Assembly: GCA_000727475.1 (NCBI GenBank)
Contig: KL647305.1
Location: 171,385-235,384, forward strand
Direction of reading: 5' to 3'
Length of the DNA: 64,000 bases
DNA from: Sarcocystis neurona
Lineage: Eukaryota > Apicomplexa > Conoidasida > Eucoccidiorida > Sarcocystidae
Positions 10,460-22,642 of the stretch are shown here, piece after piece (positions within the stretch are counted from its first letter, which is position 1; each line of letters opens with the position of its first letter). The position numbers and the translations under genes are program-made. The notes below the pieces were generated by a model. It was given only the letters and a program-made list of their open reading frames with translations, did not search any database and was not told the origin of the DNA.

Positions 10460-13400
10460 GTGCTGACCGGCAGCAGCTGAACGACCGAGAGACAACAGCC
10501 GCAACAGCAGCTGCTGCTGCAGAGTCCAACAGCAGTTCACTGACGCGGCTAGTGAACTGCTGCCCTCTGCCGCTGTTGTCAGTCGAGCGTGGAGATGCTG
10601 CTGCGAGGGCTGTTGCGAGGCCTGCTGAGGCGCCTGCTGCGAGGCGTGCTTCTCCTCCTGCTACCCACTGCTGCTGCTACCTGCATCAGTTCTTGCCGCT
10701 ACCTGCAGCTGCTCCTTTCCCCACTGCTCCCGCGACCCGGTGCTGTTACCTGTTCCTACCTGCTGCGGCTGCTGCTGCATGCTGCCGCTACCGCTGCTGT
10801 GTGCTGCCGGTGCTGTCTTCTTCTGCTGCTGTTATGTCCAGCTGCCTGTGTCCTGCTGCCGCTGTGTCCTGCTGCCGCTGTGTCCTGCTGCCGCTGTGTC
10901 CTGCTGCCCCTCCCGCCGGCTCCTGCTGCTCCTGCTGGCTCCCGGTGTTGCAGGGCAAAGAGCGTAGCTGGTGGGCTTCTGTCGCCGCGCATTGCTGTTC
11001 TTTGCTGCTGTTGGTCCTCTCCACGATCTCCCCTGCTGCTGCCGCTGCACTTCCTCTACGGTGTCGTGAGTCCAGCTGACACTCAACAGGGCGCTGCTGG
11101 TAGCCGTAAAAAGCTGCTCCTGCTCGAGATGCATGTCCGCACACGAAGAGAAAAAAATATATATCTACATATATGTGTATATGTAAGAGTGTCCCGCTCC
11201 TCATGTCTGCGTGCGTGTGCGTCTGCTGGTCGATACGGAGTGGACTGCCGCTGCTGCTTCTTCTTCGACTTTTCTCTGGCGCAGATTTGTCCGCCGCCTT
11301 TGGCTCCTCGTGCTGCTGCTCACGCTGCTTGCTGCTCTGTGGCCGTGGCTCTCTGTCTGAGTTTGCTGCTAACGGGGATGCCTTTGAGGGGAACAACGAA
11401 GGACAGAGAAGAAGAACTCGACTGCTGCAGCGGGAATTTTGCTCTCTGTTGTGCATATGGAAACACAGACGTACACAAACAGACGTACATCGCATACAAA
11501 TGTATATCCGCATATACGTCCATATATACATGTGTGTGCGTGTGTGTGTCTGTGTCGGCAACCTACCTTTGCAGAGAGGAGGAAGTCTACGTAGACAGAC
11601 ACCCACATATATATATATGTACGCGTAGGGTGTCGCAGTGACTGTTTAAAAAGAAATCGTCCGTCGTAAAGAGACTGACACGCATATGTGTTGGGGAGTG
11701 CAACGATTTACGAGAGGAAGGAGACACCTGCGAATCTTCTTCTCATTGAAAGCTCCACCTACTTAAAGTTGCCGAGAATTTTAACTTCATTCATGGGCAG
11801 ATCTCTCGCTATCGATCTCTGGCTCTCTCTATATATATATGCACATATATACATGTAGACGGACACCGGCATACACTTACGTCGAAAGACATGTCTGAAA
11901 ACGTCAGAACGTCTCGTTATATACTTGAACGCGTGCGTTTGTATAAGTGAATTGCGGAAAGGTGTCTGTTTGTAGAGAGCAGGGAAGAGAAGACGATAAG
12001 GAGAATGTAGAATAAGCAGCAGCACTGCTCTTCGTTGCAGCATGTCTCCGAGAGAAACTTCCTCTGCCACACAGCCACAGCGGTAAACATGGGACTCGCA
12101 TATTTCTGTAGAGTAAAGACACGGATTCTACATGGGTCTAAATGTACTACTCTCTCTCTAATATATATATCTATATATATGTATGTTCATGCGAATAGTC
12201 ACGCAGGACAGAGACGGGTCGGGACTTGTCCATATTGCGGACGAGGACCTTTGTAGGGGTCTGAGGCGACAGTATTCCATAGACACAGAGAACCAAGAGA
12301 GCCAGCCACAGCCGCTCTACAGATGTGCAGAAAGTGGAAGAAAAGATTTGCTGCGCCGTCGAGAATGGTAAGATCTGTGTGTGAGTTCGCAGCAGCGCAG
12401 AATTTGCGAGGAGGCCCCCCCCACGCATGCGCTGGGCAGGACCGCCTACCGGCACACCGCGCACACGTCGAGATCTGCGTTAACCACACTGGTGCACACA
12501 AATACATATGCAACAAAAGTATAGATATAGACGAGTCAGGAGGGAGAAGTACACATATCTGTACGTACGAATGAGCAGGCTAACATATATCCACATTTAT
12601 CAGTCTCCCCTGATACGTGAAGGGCTGTGCAACAGAGGCTCACGCATGTGGGTACGTCGTGTCTACTTTTTTTTCCTTCTCTTTCCCTCTCTCTCTCTAG
12701 ATATAGAGGACGCAGGTGGTTACTTGTCTACTTTCTCTCTCTATGTATAGATGACACTATCACCTTACATGGATTTGCAGTGACGCCATAAGTTTCCGCC
12801 GTAGCGAAGAAGGATCGATGCTCTGCATTTGAAGCGTGGCACGTGTGCATGTGTGTGCAAGAGAAAAAGACATCTCTCACTTTTACAAGTATGCGTACAC
12901 GTTTCTTCACACACGTGTGTGTAGACCGTGAGAGGCAGTGTCTAAGTGATAAGGGAGACCTTAACACGAAAAATTCTCACTGCTTCCTTGCTGTTGCCGG
13001 GCAAGCAGCCGGGAGAAGACACGCAAACAGAGCAGTTCCCTGCTACAAATAATACACACGCGAGCAGCGAAGACGAAGCAAAACAGACGGACGCAGGCAC
13101 TCAGGATGGAAAAAAAAATACAACGCCGACCATCGACTCGAGCTCTGCACTACTACCGCATCTACGGCGGAAGAGCCACCAAGCAAAAGCAGATCATCCG
13201 CTCTGCCTTAAGTGTCCAGCAGAATAAGCATGCAGTCTGTGCAGAAGAAGCAACGCGCGACAGCAAACACGGTTGTTCGAAGAAGAAGCTAGGAGGACAC
13301 AATGAACAACTCTCGTTACACCGCCGCGCAGAACTAACGCAGCAGCAACACAGGAGCAACCTCAGACGCAATTGCAGTAGCTGCTGCAGCAGCGAAGGCA

Positions 13401-15941
13401 GCAACAGCAACACCAGCAGCAGGAATGACAGCGCCAGGAGAGCGAGGTTAACAGCATCTGAGATGACGACGCAGTACACAGCCTTTATACTATGAAGCTT
13501 AACTCTGTCGTTGGTTGTAAAAGATGTGATTCATTCGCAGCTGAAAGATGGGCACTGCACTACCGTGTGTCTTCATTCTGTGCATTCCGTAGACGAAGTG
13601 TTGAAACCGGCACCCTCTTGCCCCCGGCGTCGTTTGCACAGAATAATGCAACTGGAATTCTGTCACTTGCAACTTCACGGCTTCTCTATATTGTTAGACT
13701 ACCCCCTACGACCGAGGTGTGATTTATATTTGAGAACGTCCGTTCTATGACCAGCACTTCCACGGACTGTAGCTCCACAATGCACCTCGTATGTCTCAAA
13801 GTCAGCCACATCAAGCGTCGGACTTTGTACTCACAATCTGCCACACATCCCTTTTACTACCTATAAGTTACGCCTTCCTGTCCGCCGTTAGGAAACTGCA
13901 GTGTGTTTGATCAGAAGCCTTAAACATCCCGATGTACTAAGGAGTGAACACCTGCGAAAGGGCACCCTATTATCCGCAGCCTATTTAATTTACCGTATGC
14001 AATGGTGCATGAGAGAACTTTCAGGAGATCTGCGACGCTCCTCCTCAAGACCTGTCACAACTAGAGAACAGAACTGGTTCAATAGGGGGACCACCTGGAA
14101 TAGACAAGAACATGTATCCAGAAACCCAGCTCCACAAAGTAGCACACCTTGACATTTCGTACTACAGAAGGCGCACGTCATCAGTGTTGTGTGCCCTGGA
14201 AAGCATCAGGAGTCAACAAATGGATGCACTCACAGCTATCAATCAGATGCCTTCAGCACGATCTTCCACGCCAAGATGGCCAGGATGTCAACAGGTGGAG
14301 CCCTTTTACCTCCCTCGCCGCAGCTAGAAGATGACATTTTGTATTCATGTCAATGTGCAGTCGGCGCATTTGTGTAAGACGTATGCAGACGCAGGCGGGC
14401 GTGTTACATGTGTATACGTACTTCTATATTAACTTGCATTGTATGGACACAGAAAGGAAGACGTACGCATCCCGGAGTGTGCGCGTACACACACACACAC
14501 ACGTGTGTGTACCCTACGCATAAACACGCGTGGCTGGAAGGACGCAGGCGTCCGCTGCGACGCACTTGTGGTAAACGTATGTACCTAATGAACGGTACAT
14601 AGACATCCACCCGTACGTAACATACGGATACGTATGTATTGATATACACCTGAAAACACCATTATTTATGCAGGTAGTCGAACTGGGCCCCCTCTTCTAC
14701 AGTAAGGCACACGTGTATACCTACGTACACATATGTGCTATATGAATATGTCGGTAAACACTAAAGGGCAGGGGCTAGTCCCTCGGGACAAATCGAACCT
14801 TGTTCGACACTACAAGGTGGTGTACAGGATATTGGCCTGAACATACTTGTTTTTGGTGTATATCCACAAAAGTGCAGCTATCCGCACAAACACACCACTG
14901 GGAAGACGAGCGCGTGTTACATAGAGCAAGCTGGAAAACTATTTTGAATCCTAATGTGCAAAAATGTATTACATAAGTTTCTACTGCTGAACGTGTGGAA
15001 CCGCCTAAGAAATAGAAACACTATCTTGTATGCACTGGAAACACACGCACGTACACACACACACACACAAGTGTAGGAAATAGAGGTGACGCTATACAAG
15101 AGCAATTTTTGTCCGGTACGCCCGTATTTCTATGGAACGTGGGATATGCACAGCCTTAAAAATTTCTACACCTGTGCTCCTCGTGCAGCCTTGTTCACTA
15201 GCTTAATAGTCTGACTAAATACTCCGAAACGTACCGGTGTTTCACGTGAGTTTGAGTTTTACCGTATAGGTTGCTGGTTAGTAGGTGGGTCTTGTTAGAC
15301 ACAATTACATTCAAGCATCCGAAGACCTGCGCAGTTGTTTAGAACAGGTGTACACATATGCATACGCTTGTGTAAGTATATGCTTGTCCATGTGTACATT
15401 AGAGTCCATGCGTATATTAGACGTGAACGACTTCGCATATGCATGCGTGGACGCATATGCTCATGTGTAAAGACCCACATGTGCAAACGTGTTCACAGAC
15501 GCGTTTGTGTGAACAAGCAAGCCTCAGCACTTCACTCAAACGGAAAAACAGGACATATCAGTATGAGCGTATCACATGCACGTGTTCGTCGAATTTTGTC
15601 GTTCTCATCCACTGAAAACAGCTAGAATGCATCAATTCTTGCAATCGAGAGCCTCCGCCCCTTCTCCCACATAAACCCGTTTTACTCGTCCTCACAGAAC
15701 ACTTAGGTGATTTCCTGATTTGTATAACTACAGCTTCATTTAAACCTTCTTACACGTAGATTACTGACATACACTTGTTTCCCTGTTGCCCTCCGTGGTC
15801 TTAGGGGAAGACTTCCAAGCACATGGTTTTCATCTTCCCACAAAGTCCTGCTCTTCCACGAAAGAGACTATAGGGAAAATTACATGCTTGACATCCTTGC
15901 TACACTGACGTTGTCCCTTCCGTAGCCTGGCAACCACAGCG
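10460..15941. other. CstF-77 3' part (unresolved) and intergenic DNA; transition to repeat-poor sequence
   Basis: CTG-rich sequence continues to about 11.1 kb. Plus-strand stretches that look coding but that I cannot join are about 12203-12370 (frame with DRDGSGLVHIADED, preceded by GTCACGCAG) and about 13008-13227 (frame with GEDTQTEQFPATNN, ending in TAA, preceded by a good acceptor). Either could be a carboxy-terminal CstF-77 exon or belong to a small separate gene. From about 13.5 kb on I see no triplet tracts and no recognisable gene until 15942. Confidence 0.35.
10846..10908. repeat. 15-bp tandem repeat, four copies
   Basis: The unit GCTGTGTCCTGCTGCC repeats four times with a 15-base period. 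It is part of the CTG-rich tail region of the CstF-77 locus. Confidence 0.85.
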
Positions 15942-18548
15942 TCAACACCGTGCTTTTGAAAATTCCTTCACTTCCCTCGATACCCGACAGCCAGGATACG
16001 CCTCCGCGTAGCCCAGAATCCATGCGGTAGCGAGTAGAGAAATTCCTATGGCGATCAAAGTCACTGCGGTTACCCAAGGCAAGTCTTCTGCAGAGCCTAC
16101 CGGCACCTGAAGAAGAAACCCTGTACGTTCGTCACTCTCTTCACAATCTCTCTTCTTTTCAAGCGTTCGAGCGCCAATTTTTCCGCGTTCTTCATCTGCG
16201 TTGCCCCCTGCTCCACCCTGATCTACTTCTGCACTCCGATGGTCGTTTGCTCCGCCGCGAGTGTTCAACTCCGTTACGCACGTGCTGATTGTCATCCTCT
16301 TATCTGATAGAGATGGTCTCCCGTAACACTTCGAGTCACAGCTGTCTGGGCGCATATTAGCATTACTGAAGCTGCACCCAGCGCTTTCCTGCTCAGGATT
16401 TCCCGCTGTGGAAATGCTTTCGACTAATGTGCAGTACGAGTGGGAAGACGCCACATATGCCGTTGATTCATTTCCTGCTGTCGTTTTCTCAGAGCTGCTC
16501 TTCACATGTGATCTTCTGCGTTGCTCCCTTTCTGTTTTTTGTTTCTGGTGGCAGCACTTCTCCGTGCCGCCTGCCGGACTTGTCGCGTGGACTGATTTGT
16601 TTTGGAGTCTGCGACGCAGCTGCAATTCTGCCTTCGCCCGCGCTTGTCCACTTTCACGACAGCAAGCGACTTTCACAACCGGTGTTTTGATTTGATGGAC
16701 AGAGAAGCCATCACACCCGGAACAAGCAGCCTCGTACCGGTGATGAAGTGGCAATTCTATTTTAACAAAGGCTTCATAAGAGTGATTCCTTCTATTGCGC
16801 TTTATGCCGTTGCGAGAACTGACATTCGGCGTGCCATCTCGATGACCACGATGTTCAGTAGCGTCGTATACGTTATCATCCTCTTCACCACTTACAGCTG
16901 CGTGACAATACTTTTTACCGCAGTCCTGAGCCACATGATTTTCGTCTTTACCGCTGTCGCCTTTTTTACTTTCATCTTCACTTGTGTCAATTATCTGACT
17001 CGTGGTTTTCTCTGTGCGGTAAAATCCCTCGTAACTGTCATCCCTCCGGTCAACACTCGAGTGTTTTTCCTCGTTGTGCAGGTTGTTTGAAGAACACGAG
17101 GAAGATTCTTCAGCAGACGCATTCTCGTGTGTTCTGGTGTCGATGGTTTCGTCTTGGGCACTATCAAGGTTCAAAGCAGCTACGCGGGTGCCTTCCTTTT
17201 GTGCAGAAGAAGGAGGTCGCTTGAGCAACACATACCCTATCTTTTGGCGAACACGCAGAACCGACGGTAAGTGCGATGCGAAGACTGGTGCCTCTACATC
17301 AACAGCAGGTGGAAACATCTCGACGGATCCCATCTGTGCGAAATCGGTGGCAAAAGAAGTATCGAACACACTGTCTCCCGTCTTTTGTTTGGCAAGTGTG
17401 GACTGGCCTTTGAGACCCAGTTCCCATGTCTGATCTGGATCCACGTAAACGATTTTATCGAAAGCGTATTCACACGTTACCGTGCACACCAGGTGATTGT
17501 CGTCGTCAAAGTCGTTCCCCGTTACTCCTGTACCTCCTGTTGCATTTCTTTTCCTAAACTCCACTCCCTCCACGCCAGGCGTCACACCTTCGCTTTCTCT
17601 CCCTCTCGTTCTCTCTGGTCTTCTGTCTGAATCACTTAAACTTCTTTTCGCATCACTTTCTCGTTTTTGTGTACCCTGTTCTTCCTCCCCTTCCCAACCC
17701 GTGTCGTTCTCGCCGTTTGTCTCTGTTTCTTCCTCGGGAAGTTTTTGTGCGTCTTCTTCTTCCTCATTTTTCATACTCTTTCCCTTACCTGTTTCTCTTT
17801 TTCGTGGGTTCCCCACCCTGCTGTCGCTTCTTTCCTTCCGCTTACCGCCTTTATCTCTACACGGCTCACTGCTGGTCTTCTCCATTTTCCGTCCTTTCTC
17901 CGCGTCTTCTTTTTCTTGCTCCTCTACGACGTTGCCTTTTATATGCACCGTCGTTAACATTGTGCGGTGGAAGCCCTCGCCAACTAACATGGAGTGGGCG
18001 CTTGCTTGTATAACTATTTCGCCTCGGGGGCTTCCTACTACGTCTTCGTTTTCCTCTGTATCTGGGGGGCAAGCACAAGACACCTGCTCAGATGTTATGT
18101 GTTCATCTTTGCGTCTTTCCTTTGTGACATAGACGTACTCTGTATTTTCAGGGCCAGCAGAATATGCCTGTACGAGTATTGCCAGTGAAACAGAAGAAGC
18201 CGTGTGAGGTGTTACAGCAGACCCGCTGCCCCGCAGATCCACCAGGAGGCAGGCGTACATAGATATGCCGATACTGACAAGAGTGGAAATTCTCCTGAAG
18301 CAGCAGGAGTGCGTGCAGGTCGCAATCGAAAGTTTTATGAATGAGAATTGTCTCCTCCAGGAATTGTTAAAGGTCAAATATGCTGCTCCATCCTCATCTT
18401 CCTTCTTGCCTTGTCGAGTCTCTTTTGCTTCTGCTGTTTCTCTGCGTCCACGACGTTCTCTCCTACCGTCTGCGTGTTGTCCATTCCCAACATTTTTGTC
18501 TCTCCCGCTCTTTTTCGAAACTTCTGTTTTATGTCCGTGACACTCCAT
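15942..18548 (-). CDS. PIGX: PIG-X/PBN1-type subunit of GPI mannosyltransferase I, with large charged inserts
   Basis: PIG-X/PBN1 stabilises PIG-M, the ER enzyme that adds the first mannose to the GPI-anchor precursor. The frame is one uninterrupted exon of 868 residues from the first ATG to TGA. Blocks match human PIG-X in order: EGFHR at 191-195; YVDP at 368-371; VDVEAP at 416-421 (human FDIEAP); LPLHHRYE at 599-606 (human LPVHCRYH) followed by a Cys at about 629; and LLQVPVG at 812-818 running into a membrane segment at about 824-846 (human ILQVPVG...VCSVTLL). This places the carboxy-terminal membrane anchor as in the family. Between blocks lie long Glu/Lys/Arg/Ser-rich inserts (about 205-350 and 440-590), which make it over three times the usual size. 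A hydrophobic stretch at 86-103 could be the ER signal, in which case the first 80 residues are doubtful. It has almost no CAG triplets. Confidence 0.87.
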   Translation of the reverse strand: MECHGHKTEVSKKSGRDKNVGNGQHADGRRERRGRRETAEAKETRQGKKEDEDGAAYLTFNNSWRRQFSFIKLSIATCTHSCCFRRISTLVSIGISMYACLLVDLRGSGSAVTPHTASSVSLAILVQAYSAGPENTEYVYVTKERRKDEHITSEQVSCACPPDTEENEDVVGSPRGEIVIQASAHSMLVGEGFHRTMLTTVHIKGNVVEEQEKEDAEKGRKMEKTSSEPCRDKGGKRKERSDSRVGNPRKRETGKGKSMKNEEEEDAQKLPEEETETNGENDTGWEGEEEQGTQKRESDAKRSLSDSDRRPERTRGRESEGVTPGVEGVEFRKRNATGGTGVTGNDFDDDNHLVCTVTCEYAFDKIVYVDPDQTWELGLKGQSTLAKQKTGDSVFDTSFATDFAQMGSVEMFPPAVDVEAPVFASHLPSVLRVRQKIGYVLLKRPPSSAQKEGTRVAALNLDSAQDETIDTRTHENASAEESSSCSSNNLHNEEKHSSVDRRDDSYEGFYRTEKTTSQIIDTSEDESKKGDSGKDENHVAQDCGKKYCHAAVSGEEDDNVYDATEHRGHRDGTPNVSSRNGIKRNRRNHSYEAFVKIELPLHHRYEAACSGCDGFSVHQIKTPVVKVACCRESGQARAKAELQLRRRLQNKSVHATSPAGGTEKCCHQKQKTEREQRRRSHVKSSSEKTTAGNESTAYVASSHSYCTLVESISTAGNPEQESAGCSFSNANMRPDSCDSKCYGRPSLSDKRMTISTCVTELNTRGGANDHRSAEVDQGGAGGNADEERGKIGARTLEKKRDCEESDERTGFLLQVPVGSAEDLPWVTAVTLIAIGISLLATAWILGYAEAYPGCRVSREVKEFSKARC

Positions 18549-18955
18549 CGTAACTTCCGAGTCACCTCCACCTCCCACAACAAGTTCCCCTTCCTTCTGT
18601 CGTCTCCTTCTTCCTGGTCTTGCTCTTCTGGGTTCATCACTTCACCGGCATCTCGTACGTTTTCTCCACCGTCCCTCTCCTTCTTCCAGCCCCTTTCTCT
18701 TGCTCCTTTGCCTCTTCTCTTTCTTCTCTGGCCCGAAACACACGTTCAATAGTAGCCACACCCTCGCAGACTCGCGTGGACGTCTCCTTACACTAGCGGT
18801 GGTCGAAGCACAATTGTCGCTATATTTAAACAAAAACGTCCTACTCTCTTCTCCGAAGATATCAAGTTATCAGTTCCAGGACATGGAGCATCTCCCTTTA
18901 TGTCGGTTCTACGTATTACTTTGTTCTGTTCCTTAAGATGTAAATTCATAATAAG

Positions 18956-18986
<31 letters not shown>

Positions 18987-21900
18987 AAACGTACAGGTGT
19001 ATGTCTATGTGTGTATATATATGCATACTTCTCTATACGTATGAATGTAACATGTACGTATGCGTATATGTACGTGTCCACATATATTTGTCCACATGCA
19101 TACGTATATACAGAGATACGTGTATCACCTCTTTTGAAAGGTGGATATGTCCAATGCTACACTTTTTTGTACATCGGCAACTGCCTTTCCTCTATATTAG
19201 CACTGTGCCAAGTTCGTTTCTCCAAGGATCGAAGGGTGACCTAAAGGGTTTCTTCTGGTCACCGGCATCGGCAGCTTATTTGTTTCTCTCTACGGGTATA
19301 TGAATGCATGCATATGCTGCATCTTTCCTCACTTCTAGAAGTAACTACATTCATGTGTACACTTCCACTCTCCATAGTAGTCCTCCAGACTATCACAAAC
19401 AAAGCGAAAATATCTTTTTTAACACACAGTGCTGTCTACCTCCGACGCTCTCTTCTCTTTTCAGCAGCCTTTTCCACTGATACAGCGTATAGCTGTACGG
19501 TTTGTCTTCTCTCTGTCCGTTCATATACACATGTGCATATGTACGAACAGCAAAGGCAACTGCATCTTCTCCTTCTTTCCTGTGTCTTTTGTATTGGAGC
19601 TTTGATATCGACTACGCAACCGTACAAACAGATATACTGCGCGTGCCTATATATATGTAGACATATATGTGTGTGTGTGTGTCTACATATATGTGCATGA
19701 TGGTACACAACACACAAACGTAACTCTGTACATCCAGAAGTGTCGCTTGGGGATAACCGGGGTTCTCTTCCTTTACCAGTGCGGCGATCGCCCAAGCTCC
19801 CCACCCCATTACACACCCATAGATGTTTTCCCTTCGCCTCCTACAAGTGGCAATCAAAAGAAGTCCTGCTATTCAATAACGGCAAGACGTTTCCTCCACC
19901 TCTTTCGGGGTTCATTCTATCCACTAATTTGTTCGACTTCGTATCTACAGCTACATTCAGTTCTTCACAAGTTCACAGACCAAGAGGTCTCGGCTTCTTA
20001 GGCAGTCTGCCCCTCTCTTTTATCTATACCGGCACCTCTACCACATCGTTTTCCTCCTCAGTCACCCCACGCAGTCTCTTTTAGTCAAATCAATACGGTC
20101 CTTATTATTGGTGTATATATAGGACACACGTGTGTACATCTTTGCTTCCTCCTATTCACAAATAGCGGAAGCAACGCAGAAGTAATATACTGCTAAAATG
20201 TAACGGGCTTTCCCTTCTTATTTATCCGCTCACGGCGTCTCGTCAGCTCCGCGTCAATACGAAAAAGGACAAAATGTTTTACGGAGTGCGCCCCAGCAGC
20301 TGTTAAACAGCCTCGTGTTTCAGTCTGTACCTGTGAGACTGGAAAGCCTGGAATGCTTCAAAACTCACGCACGCAGGAATGGGGGGTAGCAGCGTGAATA
20401 CAAGTGACAAGTACTACGCAATCAACAGAAGCGTCGGACGCAGCAACTCATGAGGGACAGGAAGAAACAGAGACGCTTTTGTAGAAATGCATATAAATAC
20501 AAACGCATAGATGCATATGTATGTATATATATATACTTAAGTGTGAACGCATAAAGATGAGAAGTACAGAGGAAAAAATTTAGGAACGTCACAGCTATTA
20601 TTCCTTTCCCTGTGTACGCGTATAGACGTGGATACGAAATAGAAAATAGGCAGCACAGGCAGCTGTCAACGCAGTCCACACATCGGTACGGATGTACGTT
20701 GTAAAACACTGGGACCCAGAAATCCACCAAATCGATAACTAATCAAGCAGGGTGGTACTACTGCACACGTGCTTCCATCCACATATAAATTTATGTATTT
20801 TAGTAGACGACGGCCTAATCAGGAATTTGAAGAAAGTAAAGAGCTGAAGAGGGGACTGCCATTTTCTCTGCTGCCAGATCTATCCGTGCACATACACAAA
20901 TATTCACCCAGTGCAGACATGCTCACTTGTGCACGTAAGCCTGCGTGAGAATATATATATATATATATATATAAATACACACGAGTCCTTATGTATAAAT
21001 GGCAGGGGCAGAAGCAGTCTTCGTAGTAACCAAGCAAGCGGCGCACCTGCCCTAGCAGGCCTGCGCGTATAGTCACTACCCGAAAGAAAAGAGGAGTACA
21101 CGATACGGACAGCCGCACCGCTCGGTGAACTCCAGCACAGGAAAAATCAAGGCGCAGCTGCAAAAACTGGTCGCACGCAAGAAGAAGCTCAAGAGAACAA
21201 AATAGCCGGTAACGGATGAAGCAGATGCTTTGAAAGAACAAGGGATAGCCACCCGAGCAGACGCAAACGGACGAACATGGACGGAATCTCAAAACAAGGA
21301 ACACCACGCAAAAGATGCCTTTCCCACAGAGCGAGAACAACGTGTGAGAGTGGAAATCAAGCGAGGTAGAACTGGAAGCGCCTCTCATAACGGCCCATCT
21401 ACTTACTGAAAAGTTACTGAAACTGAGAAGATGAAATATGGTGAAGGATTACAATGTGGAAAGAATATTACGGGAAGTCGTGTTTGTCACCGTAAGGCAG
21501 GAGAAAATGAGAAATAGTGAGCGAAAAGAGCTTCACAACGATGGTGGTGTTTTACCGTACAACCCCGCCACGTTCTAAATCAATTAGGAAGTTTCTGGCG
21601 TCTCCTCTTTATGGTAATAAAGGGGTTGTCAAATCAAAAGACAACGTAAACTAGACAGGAAGACATACCGTCGTTTGCAGCAGCAAAAGACAAATGAAGA
21701 CAGAGAGGAAACGGGATGCCGAAATACAATCAGGCAGCACCGGCTACCAGGAAGGAGGGAAAAGGTGGAGAGCCCTTCAAGCAGAACAAGAAGAATCACC
21801 GCATCCACGACATACTGGTAACGCGTACACACGTACAGTGAAAACGTCAACACTATCCCGGATGACTCTTGGAAAGGGACACGTTGGTACTCACACACAG

Positions 21901-22174
21901 ACGCACACGCACGTGCGCGACAAGAAGAGCTAAGACACTAACGCATGTATTCTTATGAATTTCTTTGACGCACACGTATGCCTATCTGTCCACACTCAAA
22001 TTCTATGAAGTGTGAGTTTGTTCACTCCGGCTGGAAGCAGAATATTGTCATACACATGTGTTCTTGTAGATCTGCTGTTCAGGGGCGATGTCTCCTGCAG
22101 TGGCTCTTACAAGACATACATATACGTAGCCTTTTATATATTAGGCGTTCAAGGTCAAACCCACGGTTCGGGCG
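18549..22174. other. Repeat-poor intergenic DNA
   Basis: A (TA)n tract lies at 18957-18982 and a short one at 20952-20972. A plus-strand frame of about 65 Lys/Glu-rich residues ends in TGA near 21408 (PVTDEADALKEQG...), directly after an in-frame stop. I cannot extend it. No other gene is supported. Confidence 0.4.
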
Positions 22175-22642
22175 ATGGGCCGGCAATATAGTGTCTTTGC
22201 TTCCCACCCATACCGCATGCCACCCTATACCCGTGAACTCTGTACATCACTCGAAAGTATTCACATATCACTATATACACAGGAGTCAGTCAGAGGGCCA
22301 CCGAAAATCCAGACACAATTGTACTTCCTTTTTCCTCTCGTGCATTCACACGAAGCAGTCGCGCATGCACAGGTTATATTTTACGGCCGCGGACGCCATG
22401 CAAGCTACTCGCTCGTCCGTATCTGCATGCGGAGGATGGATCACGTGAAACGGAAGAGTAGGGGCAAAGAAGAGTTTTCCAGTCGAAATAATTTTGTACG
22501 TTTGTCGGTAATTTTCCGTGTGGGAGGTTCCCCTACATGCGCGTCTGGCGGGTACACGCCACTACATCTACCCTACGTACAGGAATTTGCTCGCAGCACC
22601 ATATACGTGGCACGTATTTATTCGCACGTGTGTACGATCTAA
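22175..22642 (+). CDS. Small hypothetical ORF
   Basis: A 155-codon ATG frame begins with MGRQYSVFASHPYRMPPYT. The composition is ordinary, without low-complexity runs. I see no signal peptide, membrane segment or known motif, and no splice evidence. An overlapping frame of the same length is open on the same strand, so this may be chance. It is unrecognised and possibly not a gene. Confidence 0.2.
   Translation: MGRQYSVFASHPYRMPPYTRELCTSLESIHISLYTQESVRGPPKIQTQLYFLFPLVHSHEAVAHAQVIFYGRGRHASYSLVRICMRRMDHVKRKSRGKEEFSSRNNFVRLSVIFRVGGSPTCASGGYTPLHLPYVQEFARSTIYVARIYSHVCTI

Noticed and set aside
9625..11079. 484-codon plus-strand frame reading Ala, Leu and Cys runs
   Set aside because: Only its first part (TRTVKRTLHLLSALASLRE) matches a CstF-77 exon. 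The rest is the CTG tract, and the next family motif (RVLLQRVL) is in another frame after a strong acceptor.
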